Notes under the pieces: model-generated
Told to the model about the DNA's origin: nothing
What the model saw: the letters and a program-made list of their open reading frames with translations, nothing else
Databases searched by the model: none
Shown here: positions 1 through 11,700 of the stretch, piece by piece
Layout: every line of letters begins with the position of its first letter
How positions within the stretch are numbered: the first letter of the stretch is position 1
Source of the DNA: Mesaphorura yosii
Taxonomy: Eukaryota; Arthropoda; Collembola; Poduromorpha; Tullbergiidae
NCBI GenBank assembly: GCA_009869945.1
Contig: WIXG01000030.1
Span: 1 to 64,000 of the forward strand
Length of the DNA stretch: 64,000 nucleotides
Direction: 5' to 3'
Made by a program: the position numbers and the translations under genes

Positions 1-2
1 AG

Positions 3-95
3 ATTCTGTCAGTGCTGAAAAAGGACGAACGAGACAAGAAGAAGTTGCATGACACCATCCTCAAACAATTGAAGGAATTACCTCAAACCTCATAG
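3..95 (+). CDS. 3' end of an unidentified gene (partial)
   Basis: An open frame enters from the left edge and runs 30 codons to a TAG stop. The peptide is strongly charged and Lys-rich (contains KKDERDKKK and LKQLKELPQTS), like the helical tail of a cytosolic or nuclear protein. The following 3' region is AT-rich, with an AATAAA-like signal near 227-235. The other two forward frames are closed. The family cannot be named from so short a piece; it could also be the last exon of a gene on the neighbouring sequence with introns to the left. Confidence 0.5.
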   Translation: MLSVLKKDERDKKKLHDTILKQLKELPQTS

Positions 96-1075
96 TCGTG
101 TGTCAAAATTTAAATTAAAAAATTTAATGATGGATGTAGATGGAATCATCATCAATTTGTGTACCATGCCGGAACGGATTAGATACAAATCAATTGAGAT
201 GAGATCAATCTAAAAAAAATATATATGAAATAAAATTTGACACGCACCAACATTCGGCTTTTTATATTATTTATTTTATCGTCTACCTGGCCTGCTCTCT
301 TGTAAAGTGTCTATCATCTAGGATCAATTACGGCTAATCTAGTGGTCATTTCATTATCAAAGTCTTGAGTCCTTTCGATTCTGCTTTTACTTGCACTGCA
401 TGCAATTTCTGTGTGACGTGTAATGTGGCAAATGTGAATCACGGCATGACGACGCAGTTCAATTGGCTCTTCACATGCGCGTATTCCAATTTCAAATCAA
501 AGTGCAGTAATCTCAAAGGCGAAAAAGTGTCGTCGTTATTTTAGATCTGCTGTCAGTCGTCACTGACGGTAGATAAATTCTGAAATAAGTTAACTTATAT
601 CTATTAATGTTTTCCAAAATTACGCATAAGCTAGGCTCCAAAGAGAGAGCGATTCAAGCAGTTTCATCGATGATCAGTGATTAAAAACAGGCGGCGCGTA
701 GAAAGATCCAGATTCGTTTCTTCTGATTCTTTTCTTGTCCAGTGAACAGTGCTGCTCAGGTGAGTGGCTCTGGCGTCTTATCGCTGCGTCAGTGATATGT
801 AAGTTATCTATATACGTATTTTTTATTAGAGGAAATCAATCTTTAAATCAGTGGGCAGAGTCGCAGAGTATTGTTAAACCCTGGTGTAATTGTACTTAAT
901 TAATAATTATGCTTTGGATACGGTTCCAGAAAATAGAAAATCAATCGCCTGTGTGAATTTAATTAAGAATTCGGGTGAACATCCAACGCTCCCACAACGT
1001 GGTTCAAATTGGCGAACTGCCCGCAACTTTACATGATTAAATTTGACGTGTTCGTGATCTCTCGAGTCAGATAAG
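96..1075. other. intergenic region and 5' flank of TEX261
   Basis: No coding sequence recognised. It probably holds the 3' UTR of the partial gene, then the promoter and 5' UTR of TEX261. A possible 5' UTR donor lies near 759 (CAG/GTGAGTGG), which could join a noncoding exon to the TEX261 start exon. Confidence 0.4.
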
Positions 1076-1932
1076 ATGTGGTTCATCTATACATTGAGCT
1101 GGGTTACCGCTGTACTGGCCTTCTGCTTTGCTTCATTAGCAGTTGGTAAGCTCTAAGCTTTTCGATCTTCTCCCTCTCCTTTTGATGAGAAACTATAATT
1201 GATTTCTTTTTTCAATTAGCTTCTGGTCTATATTACCTGGCAGAACTAGTCGAAGAATTCACAACTACAGCAGCTAAAATTATCCGCTATATTATTCTTG
1301 TAAGTATTGGCTTCTGAATTTTGAATGCAATTGTAATTATTGTCAGCGTCATTTTCACTTACGTTCCATTATTCTTTTAGGGAGTAATGTGCATCTATCT
1401 TGGATTACTGCTGTTTGAAGACTTTCCATGGACAATGATCGCTTGCGGAATTACAAGCCAGCTGGCACATCTTTATGTCATGAGAACATTCCCATTCTTT
1501 GTTCTCACATCAGTCCCTTTCTTATCAACTCTATTTTTCATTGGCTTGAACCATTACCTAGCCTTCTCATACTTCTCCAGTCAACTATACCCTTTTAGTG
1601 AAGTAAGAAATGTCAACCACATCTTGGATTTCCTATCTTTAAGTCGGGGTTTAGATCATTCGAATTACCTTCTAAGAACGCGATATTTTTTGTTGCAGGT
1701 CATGTCGTACTTTGTGATTTGTTTGTGGGTGGTTCCATTTGCATTCTTCGTCAGCCTATCAGCCAACGACCTTATTCTACCGACTCAGCTGGAAAAGCGA
1801 CCACTTCTGGGCAATGAAAATGATGTGGTCTCGACATACTTCTCAAAGCAAGCGAGAAAGATTAATCTTCTAGGATTCTTTAACTCAACCAGAGATATGA
1901 TTCTTCCTCAACGGACGAAGAAGACATTTTAA
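1076..1932 (+). CDS. TEX261: TEX261 homologue (SVP26 family ER-Golgi cargo receptor)
   Basis: Four exons (1076-1145, 1220-1299, 1381-1602, 1699-1932) join in phase to a 201-residue protein, close to the length of animal TEX261. It starts MWFIYTLSW and contains the family blocks GLYYLAELVEE, NHYLAFSYF, YPFSEV and VPFAFFVSLSA, ending with ILPQRTKK. Four hydrophobic segments span most of the protein, as expected of this membrane family. Yeast Svp26 is a COPII adaptor that helps export Golgi mannosyltransferases from the ER; the animal protein is inferred to act similarly. The start is the first ATG and matches the conserved N terminus. An AATAAA signal lies at 2028-2033. SERAC1 begins right behind on the same strand. 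Confidence 0.97.
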
Positions 1933-2027
1933 CTTAAAAGCAGTGTATTTCGACAAACAAAACAATAGCTACATGACCTTGTATGCAAATAATATGCATC
2001 CGTTCAAAGAAACTCGATTTCAATTGC

Positions 2028-2033
2028 AATAAA
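2028..2033 (+). other. polyadenylation signal of TEX261
   Basis: AATAAA 96 bases after the TEX261 stop, in AT-rich sequence. It lies only about 50 bases before the first plausible ATG of the next gene. Confidence 0.7.
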
Positions 2034-2085
2034 ATCCTATTTATTTAATTTGTGCGGTCAATCTAAGGGTCATTTAGCTTAATTC

Positions 2086-5000
2086 ATGTCGTCTCCCCAG
2101 GACAAAGCTAACGTTGCCCTGGCCATAAGCTTTGTTTGTCTTTCTCCGCTCACACATGGTACTTTCAAATTCATTTGGCACAAAAGCACTTTTGTGTTGA
2201 CTGTCCTACATACAACAAATTCTCTTGTCGAAGAATCCAGAAGAGTTTTAAATAATAACATTTCTTAGATCTTGCTTAAGATAAAGTGAAATAATTGCAA
2301 TAAGTGCCAGAATTCCTGTTGGCTGTACTGCTGAGTAATTCTGTCCAAACGGACAATCAGGATGATTTGTATTTAGAAGATTCGAGACAAATTTCGCCAC
2401 TGTTGCAAGACTTCAGATTTGATATTGTAAGTGATAGTGATATCGAAAACGTAATAGACTGGGTTTGGGAGGTTGATTACTACTGGATTGGGTCATGGCA
2501 AATTCGGATGCATGAAAGCTCATGGCGTAATTACATTCGGCCAGAACAGTCAGACGTGGACAAGATGTTATCCGGATATCAGTTCCATGGAATTTTATTC
2601 ACCAACCCAAATAGAAGCAAATTTAGTATCAGCGACACTCGACAAACAGACGCAAAGATGAAGAGATCATTTTCTGCCGGCCTTCACCAGCTAAAAGAAA
2701 AGTTTCCATTCACTTATCGGATTATGAATGCTGCTAGAGATTCAACCAGAAGAATCTCAGTTACTTCAAGTATGAAAGATTATTTAAGATGTCGTCAGGA
2801 TTTCTCTGCCCTGACCTTGAAGAAATCGCGATTGGTCGATGTTGGTGTTCCGCCGACGGTTCTGCGTAAGTCAAATGTCAAGTCAAGCGTCCAAATTCAA
2901 CACATTCGATACCTTGATATCTATTAACCTGATTTCATCATCGTCCAGTGTCGATGGACGCGGGAAGCAGACGGAACCCAAAGTTCAAGTGGAAACGATT
3001 CGTGCCAAGGGCTACCGCTGCTATTCTCGGGTTGGGTAACCAATGTATTAAGCTTTCGTAACAAGCTCATTTAAAATATCTGGTACTCTTTCAGGCTTAT
3101 TTACATGGAGTATTACTTATTCAAGCAAGATCTCTCTCATATTGTACCAAATGACGTTGAATTCATCGGAAAAGGTTTTCCACAGTCGTATCTTAATCTT
3201 CATGATCCAAGTTAGTTAAAATGCAGTTTTAACAGGTATATATGCTCATTCGCATTCTTACCAGAAGTTGTTTATTTCATTTATTTGAACAGTGGATTTT
3301 CCATTGGGGAGCAAGTTCCAGGGTCTGGCACCTTGGGTTTCGCGGTGTGCCAGCCTGGACCATGCCCTGGCGTGGCGATTGGTAGAAGAAACTAAGTCGG
3401 ATGATTCTGTTCAGAGGGCAACTGCTATCAGAAAACTGGCTGGGCTGCGGAACTTGTCAGGTGCTTGTCGATTAAGGATGATTACAGTAAAGAATTTTGA
3501 TATAATAATTATTATTCACATGTGCAGATGCTGAGTGTCGAGCGATTGCTTATATGATAGACTTCAAAACAGGGATTGAGCTGGCAAATAGTCATGCTGA
3601 TGCTAGAATGGTTGCGTTTAACCAGTGCAGGTTTCCGAAGAGAAGAATACATGAAGTAAGTGACCTGCGTAATATGACTTTGACCTTCAAATTATTTAAA
3701 TCATATATCTCCTGTATTTTGAAGAGTCTTCTTCCAACCAAATTTCGTGAATTATTTCATGCCCTACCTCCTGACAAGATCCATCCTGAAGTCAACGCTA
3801 TTGTTTGGGCAGTGATTAGTCATTACTCACCGACGGAGGTGGAGCAGGATGAGCGACATATGGTATGAAAGCCGCCTAAGGAACTCTTTTTTGAATATTC
3901 ACATTCTCTTTGTCTAAAATTTTAAATGTTCGAATATTTTAGGATAGTGCCACAGGATTTGAATCTGAACCGATTATGGTGACGAGGCAGAAAACCTTTT
4001 CAGAAATTCAGTTAATATATCATTGCCTGTTGGGGGCATTAAGTCACACTCGCAACAAGGAGCAAATACCTAGTAAGATGAAACGATTGTTGTCATTTGA
4101 TTGAACTCATTTGTTTGTGTTAATAATTGTTAACGACCTGATGTTAACTTAAACTTTAGTCATGTTTCGGTGTGGACTCGTTGACCTCTTAACTGACATA
4201 TCTCTCAAGTACGAAAACAACCAACTGATTATGTCAATCGTATCCAAACTATATGGAAATCTCTCTTCGCATCCTGATTTCTATCAAGAAGTGAAAAATT
4301 CAGGTTTGCGCGTACCATCGAGAAATGAGAGGAATTCGAGCAATCACATCTCAAATTCACATCTGTGTTTTACAGGCATTCTGCAGTTGATTTCGGAGTT
4401 GAGCCATTCTTCTGTCTTTCAAATTAATTTGCCAGCACGGAAAGCTTTGCATAACCTTGATAGGTCTTCTGACACTCCAATCCTCCCTCCTGGCGTATAC
4501 CAGTTGTACCCTGATTTCAAGACTGACGAGCGTCTACTGATAGCAGATATTGTATTGGTCCACGGTGTGAAGGGTTCAACCTTCAGAACTTGGAGATCTC
4601 ACGATTCACTTGCGGGTAAGTTCAGCGACAGCTTTTAAATCATAGAACTAAAATGAATAATATCGTTTTATTTGATTTTGCACGTCAGCTTGGCTCCTCG
4701 GAAGTGAATCGAGACAGTCGAGAGTGGAGACTAACAGTCCAGATAAATTAACGTTAGTGCAGAATTTGAAGGGAAGGTTATCTGGACTGAAGGACTACGT
4801 GCCATTCATAAGTTCTCAGAAAAACCTTGACCTTAGCTCGGGTAAAGCCTTATGAGTCCAGTTGCCTTTTTTGCCGGTCACATTAATGCTTCCACATTAT
4901 ATTGCAGAAAGTAGCATCCCAAAGCCAGAAGGCAAGCTTCGTGAAAAGCTGCGAATACTGAAGGAACGACTTTACTATCCTGAAAATCCTATTCTAGGAA

Positions 5001-6288
5001 ACGACGAGGGTGAGTCAACTAGGAAATGTTGTTTACTTTGAGTTGGATTTTAGCCTAGCCCTGGAACTTTCTTTGTAGACATCGATCAGAAGCCTCTTAA
5101 TAGAGAATATCGGGGCGATGAATTGTATTACTTTCAAGAGGGCGAAGAGATCATCCTTGAGCCTACATTTACTGCAGCACAGCCCACCCCTTGCTGGCCA
5201 AGAGACTGGCTACCTAAGGACGTTAGTGGTGCTAGAATTCTGTCTGTGGATTATGATTCGTTTGTCTCACACTGGTATGCCGTGAGACCGATCGAAACCC
5301 ATGGGTTAGTCAATACAAAAGCATTTATAGTTTCAAGGAGATGTTATATTTCCGAGTTTGAACGTTTTCAGGAGAACAGTTGAACAACGGGGTAAAGAGC
5401 TGGCCGAGAAACTTGTGGCGGCAGGCGTGGGAAAGCGGCCAATAGTATGGGTAGGTTTTTGTATAACTGGTCCACAAAATTAAGGTTCGCAGGGAATCAT
5501 GGTTTCTGATCCTATGTGCAGGTGACGCATTCTGCGGGAGGATTGCTAGCCAAACAAGTCATTCAATCAGGTACTGAACTCAACAACAACTGCTGAAACA
5601 CTTAATACTAGTCAAATATTTTTGTTATATTTTAGCGAGCGAGTCGGACGACCCAGAGGTGAGGAAGCTGTGCACAAATACGAGAGGAGTCTTCTTTTAT
5701 AGCACCCCGCATTTTGGTTCCAGTTTGGCTTCGCTTACTACGACTGGAAATTTACTCTTACCTACTATTGAGATGAAGGAAATGGCAGCTGGTAAGAAAC
5801 AATCACAGCACTATTTTTATTTCAACTCGGCAATAACTGATAGTGGCTTTCGATGTTAGGATCTAAAACACTTATAAGATTGAATGAAAACTTCAAGAAA
5901 ACTGCTGCCAACAATAACTTCCACGTTACCAGCTTTGGTGAAATGCTTGGCACGAAAACAGGAATGGGTGTTTATGTTAAAATGGTTTCATTAAAGTCGT
6001 CAGGTAACGAACGCACCGAAAGCTATGAGTTCATATAAAATACATCGGAGCATTGACCATTTGACCAAAATTACAGATCCAGGATACGGGGCATACTACG
6101 CCCTGAAGGCTGACCATATTGGTATCTGCAAGCCGACTAGCAGGTAATTTATTCTTAATAACATATTTGCTAGCATAACCCAAGTCACGTGATTTACGAA
6201 TTTCAATTTCTTCTGCAGAGGTTCATTCATCTACACAAATTTGGTGGATTATGTGAACAAACTTCTCCAGGAATTACGTTCTCAATAG
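2086..6288 (+). CDS. SERAC1: SERAC1-like alpha/beta-hydrolase (phosphatidylglycerol remodelling)
   Basis: Nineteen exons close in phase to about 939 residues: 2086-2158, 2311-2865, 2949-3030, 3095-3210, 3293-3460, 3528-3655, 3725-3862, 3943-4072, 4160-4303, 4376-4615, 4689-4841, 4908-5009, 5079-5304, 5372-5450, 5522-5570, 5636-5791, 5860-6003, 6077-6143, 6219-6288. Human SERAC1 (about 650 aa) acts at mitochondria-ER contacts on phosphatidylglycerol and cholesterol trafficking. Diagnostic parts are a membrane segment near ATAAILGLIYMEYYLF, an armadillo-like helical region, the oxyanion HG motif (about residue 573), CWPRDWL, the lipase elbow THSAGG with the presumed catalytic Ser (about residue 782), and RGVFFYSTPHFGS. 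Two oddities: about 220 extra N-terminal residues, and about 100 extra residues between HG and CWP. The C-terminal two thirds are secure. The first two exons and the weak donor after 3030 (GTTGGG) are uncertain; translation might start at ATG 2658 or 2954. Confidence 0.88.
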
Positions 6289-6524
6289 CACCTTGTCGCC
6301 TGCCAAACAATGCGAGTTCCTATGCCAAACCTACCTCTCAAGACTATCTTGCATCTTGCTTATTGCTTCTGCGCGATACCAAACCATGAAATTATTTGAT
6401 AATCTGAAATAGTTAAGTCGTTTACATCCATCTTATATCTTTTAAACATCTTTAATTCTATACCGGTGATTTTAAAGCTAAATATGAGTACTCATCACAA
6501 ACATTTACTCTCACTAGTCAGGAA

Positions 6525-6704
6525 ATGGAACAAATCTTGCTCAATGTTAGCTTTAAAAAAGCCGAGGTCTGCAAAAATGCTGTTATACGCTGTAATAATT
6601 TATTACTAATAAACTCTGAAGAGTCGAATGTTCGAAAATTGCTGTCATGCTGCTCGTTAAGGTCAGAGTCATTAATTACCTGCACAAACGCACAGTGGGT
6701 CTGA
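6525..6704 (+). CDS. small orphan ORF, hypothetical (59 aa)
   Basis: An ATG-to-TGA frame of 59 codons starts three bases after a good splice acceptor (CACTAGTCAG ending at 6521). The peptide has a mixed, protein-like composition with one N-glycosylation motif (NVSF) and several Cys. A second open stretch follows from about 6738 behind another acceptor-like CGGCAG and includes DTINALLANRELELIES. The two cannot be joined in phase with the donors I can see. They may be exons of an unknown gene, remnants, or chance. Confidence 0.2.
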   Translation: MEQILLNVSFKKAEVCKNAVIRCNNLLLINSEESNVRKLLSCCSLRSESLITCTNAQWV

Positions 6705-6887
6705 AGCAAGCGAATTTATGAAGCATAAAATCGGCAGATTCGAGTCGTGATACAATCAATGCTCTTCTTGCGAATAGAGAATTAGAACTCATTGAGAGTC
6801 CCAACATGCATGAAAGAATGAATGTTGATCCTAGCAGTCACGCACATTTAAACGACATTTACCATAGTGATGGTGGTCAGTGTAAGG

Positions 6888-7064
6888 TTAGCACGACAAC
6901 GACAACAACAGCGTTCCAAGAATTCTGTTGATGTAATTCAAATAGGTTTCGTTTTTAAGTCTCCACACTTCCAAGAAGCGGACAATCACGATGAAGGCGA
7001 AGACGACGTTGCAAATTATGAAGGCGGATGCTATAAATCTATTGGGTCCGCAATAAATGCACAT
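6888..7064 (-). CDS. small ORF with one transmembrane segment, hypothetical (58 aa)
   Basis: A complete ATG-to-TAA frame of 58 codons. Residues 10-29 form a strong hydrophobic stretch (ASAFIICNVVFAFIVIV) followed by a basic, amphipathic tail and a hydrophobic end. It could be a small membrane protein, an exon of a larger membrane protein, or chance. It overlaps an open plus-strand frame, so at most one of the two is likely real. No family recognised. Confidence 0.2.
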   Translation of the reverse strand: MCIYCGPNRFIASAFIICNVVFAFIVIVRFLEVWRLKNETYLNYINRILGTLLLSLSC

Positions 7065-8715
7065 GAGTGTTCAATGCTAACATTTTCGCAAGTCTCCTGC
7101 TCCACTGGTGAATTGAGTCATGTTGCCCCGCAGGAGACGCGTTGCGTTGCCGCTTGTGCTTGTTGAGAATTTTTGTTATATTACGTCACCCATGGATTTG
7201 TTCGGATCGCAACGCATCGGAGCCTTCGGAGAACGCTTCACTAGGAATTATTTCCTTGTCGTTCATGCAACAATGAAAAATAGTCCAACGACTTGATAAT
7301 GGCTTTTAGGGAATATCACGGAGAATGAGCTATGATTCTGAAGTTTATTCTATTCCAAGTATAGTCAGCTGCTGACAAAATGCACGTGGAGAGCTGGTCG
7401 ATACCTTTTCTTATTCAAGTTCAGTTCACATTCTGCCCTGCTTGGTGCGGCGGGCTCTTGTCTAGTTCTAGTTTCTAGAGCCGGGAAAGAATTCGGTGAC
7501 GACAATTGTGAACATGCTCGCACTCGCATAGAACCGCATTCGGTAAATTCAGGCCCGAATGACGCGACCTTCGGTTGTGGTACTGAGTTGAGAATGCGTC
7601 TGGGTTGTAGCATAGCGAGGAGGCAGAGGCAGGCGTAGAAAGTGTGACTGGCTGAAGTCGAATTGAGGGAACGAAAAGAATTTAATAAAAGGAGCAGCAA
7701 TGAAAAATCGAGTTTTTATTGAGTTGGCTGTCTTCAGTGTGATCACACCGCACACGAATTAGCGGTCCTGCTCGGCCTGCATTTTTGGTGATCTGCAGAG
7801 CAGCATACTAATCAGGTTCACAAACAAGTATTCTTTTTATGACGTAATTGTGGTAGAATTGAAGGCAGCAGTTGTAGTGTTCAATCAGTTCAACTTTTAT
7901 TCTCAGTGATCGGCTTATTCTTCAAAGTGGAGACTTCAATTACACACTCCAGCAACTACGTTAGCAATAAGGCGTACAGTATTAAACTCTCATAATTCTC
8001 GGCCACTAAAAATTAAAATCGCCAGCACTTCCAAGAAAAAAATCAGCACACCTGCTTCGTGCGTGCAGCCCGAGGAAAGTGAGAGTTAGGGTTCATTGTT
8101 GTAACGTGCAGCAAGTTAGCATAAAGCAACGTTACGTGTTTCGTGGGTCTCATTCACCATAATCATGATAGCCTCTCAAACGTGATTTATTAGCGAGAAT
8201 TTCCACGTACAACTGCGAGTTCACTCCGCGCGTGCGTCTGTCAACCTCAATTTGAGCGAGACATGATGATTCTATTTTTACGACAATAATTCCCCCCTGA
8301 GTTGCACGTCACATTTTATGCTTCTGTGTGGTAGCGAACAATGTCGGAATCGAACTCTATTTTAATGGCCATGTGCGTGTTTGCGGTTTCAATTTTACAT
8401 GTGTCTCGTTAGCACCTCCAGCGACCGAGCTACCGCACAAGATCTACAAAAGCGGAATCAACGACCATTTTGCATACTCTCTCGCTTCAACTTTAGTCTC
8501 GTTCTCGTCCCAGCGTTGCAATACGTCAATACCAATTGGTATGCGACAGACAGGGCTGGCGCCCGTCTCCGCTAGCTGGAGCCGAACCAGCCACAGCGTA
8601 TGACAACGCACAACTGCCAACGACTTAGCGAACAAGAAACTTGAATCCATTCCTTTTTCTTTCATTTCTTCGCTTGGAAACTTTGGAACGTCGCGTCTGC
8701 CTCATAGCAAACACA

Positions 8716-11700
8716 ATGGGTGAATTCACGACGATTGATTTGGTTGTGTTCCTATTTGTGCTGATCGTATCCATCATGATCGGGGTTTACTACGCTTTCA
8801 TCAACAAGCAGAAGACCAACAGTGCACTGCTGATGGGCAATCGTGACATGAATTTGTTTGCGGTCTCATTGTCTCTTCTGGCAACTTTTGTCAGTGCGAC
8901 CATCATACTGGGTAAGTCTACGAGTGCACCAGAAAGCAAAAGCATTGCACTCGCGAGCAACCTTCGACACACGGCGGCATAGCATTGACACAGGATGCTG
9001 ACAGCGGAATTCCGGAATTGAAAGTATTCGATGTCAGTGAATTTAGTAACTAATTTATAACGTTTATGGTCTTCTGTGCCTCACACCACGAATCACGACT
9101 CAAGACAAGGTTATCTTACACAACGGAAATGTACTGTGCTTGCAATCAGTCGGAATTGACGCTCTTGCCCTTATCTCGCACACTTTTGACCTTGTCTTTT
9201 CTTGTCTCTTGGAGTGGCGTGACAAGCGTTTGGGACCGATCGCATCGCTGTCATAATTTCCACTTGCGATTGATTCGATAGCAGCGCGTTGTATGAGCGT
9301 TTGACAGTCTGACTAAAGAGCTGATTTGTTCTTTGCGTTGCAGGTTGGACTGGAGAAATTTATGCAAGTAAGTGTTTACACAGGACAAGCTGCAGACTTC
9401 TGTTCGTTCGTCATCGAGTTGACATGCTGAAATGTTGCTGACCTTTAATTTGCTTTTTCAGCTGGAAGTATTTTGTGCAATTTGATACTCGTCGCGTTGG
9501 TTTATATTCCATTGGGAGGCATTCTTTTTCTGCCAACGCTGTACAAGTTGAGAGTAACAAGTGCGTACGAGGTAATTGAGAATTGAGCTCTCTGTGGTGC
9601 AAGAGAATGAGTAATGTAAGATTGATCATTGAATTGACGCGATTCAATTGACATTTAATCCGTTGACAGTACTTGGAAATGAGGTTCAAAAGCAGACTAG
9701 TGCGTTTGATTGCCGCAATCAGCTTCACAGCCCAAATATGCATTTACATGGGAGTTGTGCTCTACGCTCCGTCTGTGGGTAAGGGAAGGCTTATGGTCAC
9801 TCCTCACTTTCTTATCCGTTCGCCTTGCTTCGTATTCATTATGCATCACACGGCGCTCGTGGAAGATAAGACACGGAAAGCGAAACTAACTAACCACAGC
9901 GAGATTCGGAGTGCAAAGGCATAATAATTCGGCATAGTTTATAGTTTAAAATACCGAGACTTCACGCACAAATGCGCCCAATGCGTTTGTCAATCGTATC
10001 CAAACATGCTCATTTATGATGACGGCTTTGATGTTTGATTCAAGCACAAATATTGGAACTCCTCCGATTAATTTCATGTTTACCTTGAACAGCTTGGATA
10101 TTTATTGAGTCATCAACCCGTAAAGCTGAATTACGCACTCCCATGATAATGATCAGTGATCATTATTGATCTAAATTCAAAATGCATTGACCCTGGCAAA
10201 ATTTTAAACCACGTAAAATATAATGCCAATGATCGTCACACCACCTGTGGCCCTTTGTTGCGCTTCCTGTCTGTCTTTACGACTGTTCCATGCCCTAAGG
10301 TCGACCTTGTGCGTTTATGTCAGAATAACAGTGCTCAATTTCGACAAGGTTTCTGGATTACATTACGGCAGCGCAAAATAATTATCACGGCGCTAATTTT
10401 AATGCGAATAGGAACTGGACACTCCTTGATTTATATCGTGAATTAACGTGGCGAATTTTGGTGATCTGGTACGGCTTTGTCTGCATAGAAAATTATAAGT
10501 TAAGGTCTAAAATTACACTTTGACATTCTCTGAATGGCTTATTCCACAGGTTTCAGCGCTGTCACAGGGTTTCCAGTATACTTAATTGTGATCATCGTAG
10601 GAACATCAGCTTCAATATACACGAGCATCGTAAGTTGCAAATAGTAGAGCATGACCTTCAGAGACTAGAATTTGATGGCAATTGCAGGGTGGGTTCAAAG
10701 CTGTCGTGTGGACGGACGTTTTCCAAATGTTTGTAATGTTCATCGGTTTATTTTCCGTCGTCATCCAAGGCACCATCAGAATGGGTGGTCTGTCAAATGT
10801 ATTCGAGGTAATATTCTCGAGGTGTTTCTTGATTCTAGCAATGCGTTGGTGACACATTCTCGACAACTGACTCAAAATTAGACCATTCAAGTCGTTAGAA
10901 TTGCAATTATACTTGCAAGCGCTGAATAAACCAGTGCCTACGTGCGCGTCCGTTTCGGTTTCAGGCTGCAATTCAAAATCAATACCTTCCTAAAAATAAA
11001 CTCTCACCTGCTTTCATTTCCAGGTCGCTGAAAAGCATGGCAGGATTGAGTACTTCAAGTAAGTCATGGCATGGCAAATATATAAATTCTGGAAGAATGG
11101 TATTTAATTAATTACATTCGGTATCATATGACGTGTATGGCGTTTCAGCTGGAAAGTCGATCCGTTCACTAGACATACGACACTCAACCTATTTTTTGGA
11201 CAAGGTATAAAATTTCACACAAATCGCCGTCTGGCTCTTTTTTCATGGCTCCATATTTGCAGGGTTCATGTGGCTTAGCGGGTATGGATGTCATCAGACT
11301 GCCGTGCAACGTTATTGCAGCATGGGCTCGTACAAGAAGGCAGTCCAGTAAGTCGACGTTTATGAAAAAATGAGATTGGCTTTACTGCTTCTTCGTGTCG
11401 AATTTATTATTCAATACTCACGGGTCGCCCGTTTCATTGTTTTCCAGGTCAATTTTGATTACCGCTCCACTCGTGGCTCTCGCCATGACGTTGACTGTCC
11501 TGTCCGGCATCATAAGTAAGTTAAATGGGAAGCAATTTTCCAGGAAGACTCGAACTGGCACCCTTTTGAGATATGCATGCTTAAGGATACAAGCCTTACA
11601 GAATTCTGTGGATCCGGCCAAATGGTCCACAGAAATTGCCCGGTCATTAACAAGGGCGAATATTATTGACTGCATGGAAATTGAAATGGGCGTCGAAGAA

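Larger units (their letters stand above)
6289..8715. other. intergenic region between SERAC1 and the SLC5 array
   Basis: No recognised gene. Three short open stretches near 6525-7064 look somewhat protein-like (see separate entries). The part after 7,100 is probably promoter and 5' UTR of the first SLC5 gene. No repeat family was recognised. Confidence 0.4.

Noticed and set aside
2079-2261. 60-codon minus-strand frame opposite the first SERAC1 exon model
   Set aside because: It mirrors the plus-strand frame, has no domain and no splice support, and lies in the short TEX261-SERAC1 spacer.
7365-7755. Two overlapping minus-strand frames of 111 and 68 codons
   Set aside because: The longer one lacks a proper ATG start, its apparent Leu-rich signal begins at a CTG, and composition looks like translated spacer.
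8328-8665. Overlapping frames on both strands just upstream of SLC5 A
   Set aside because: They lie in the likely 5' UTR and promoter, overlap each other, and show no family features.
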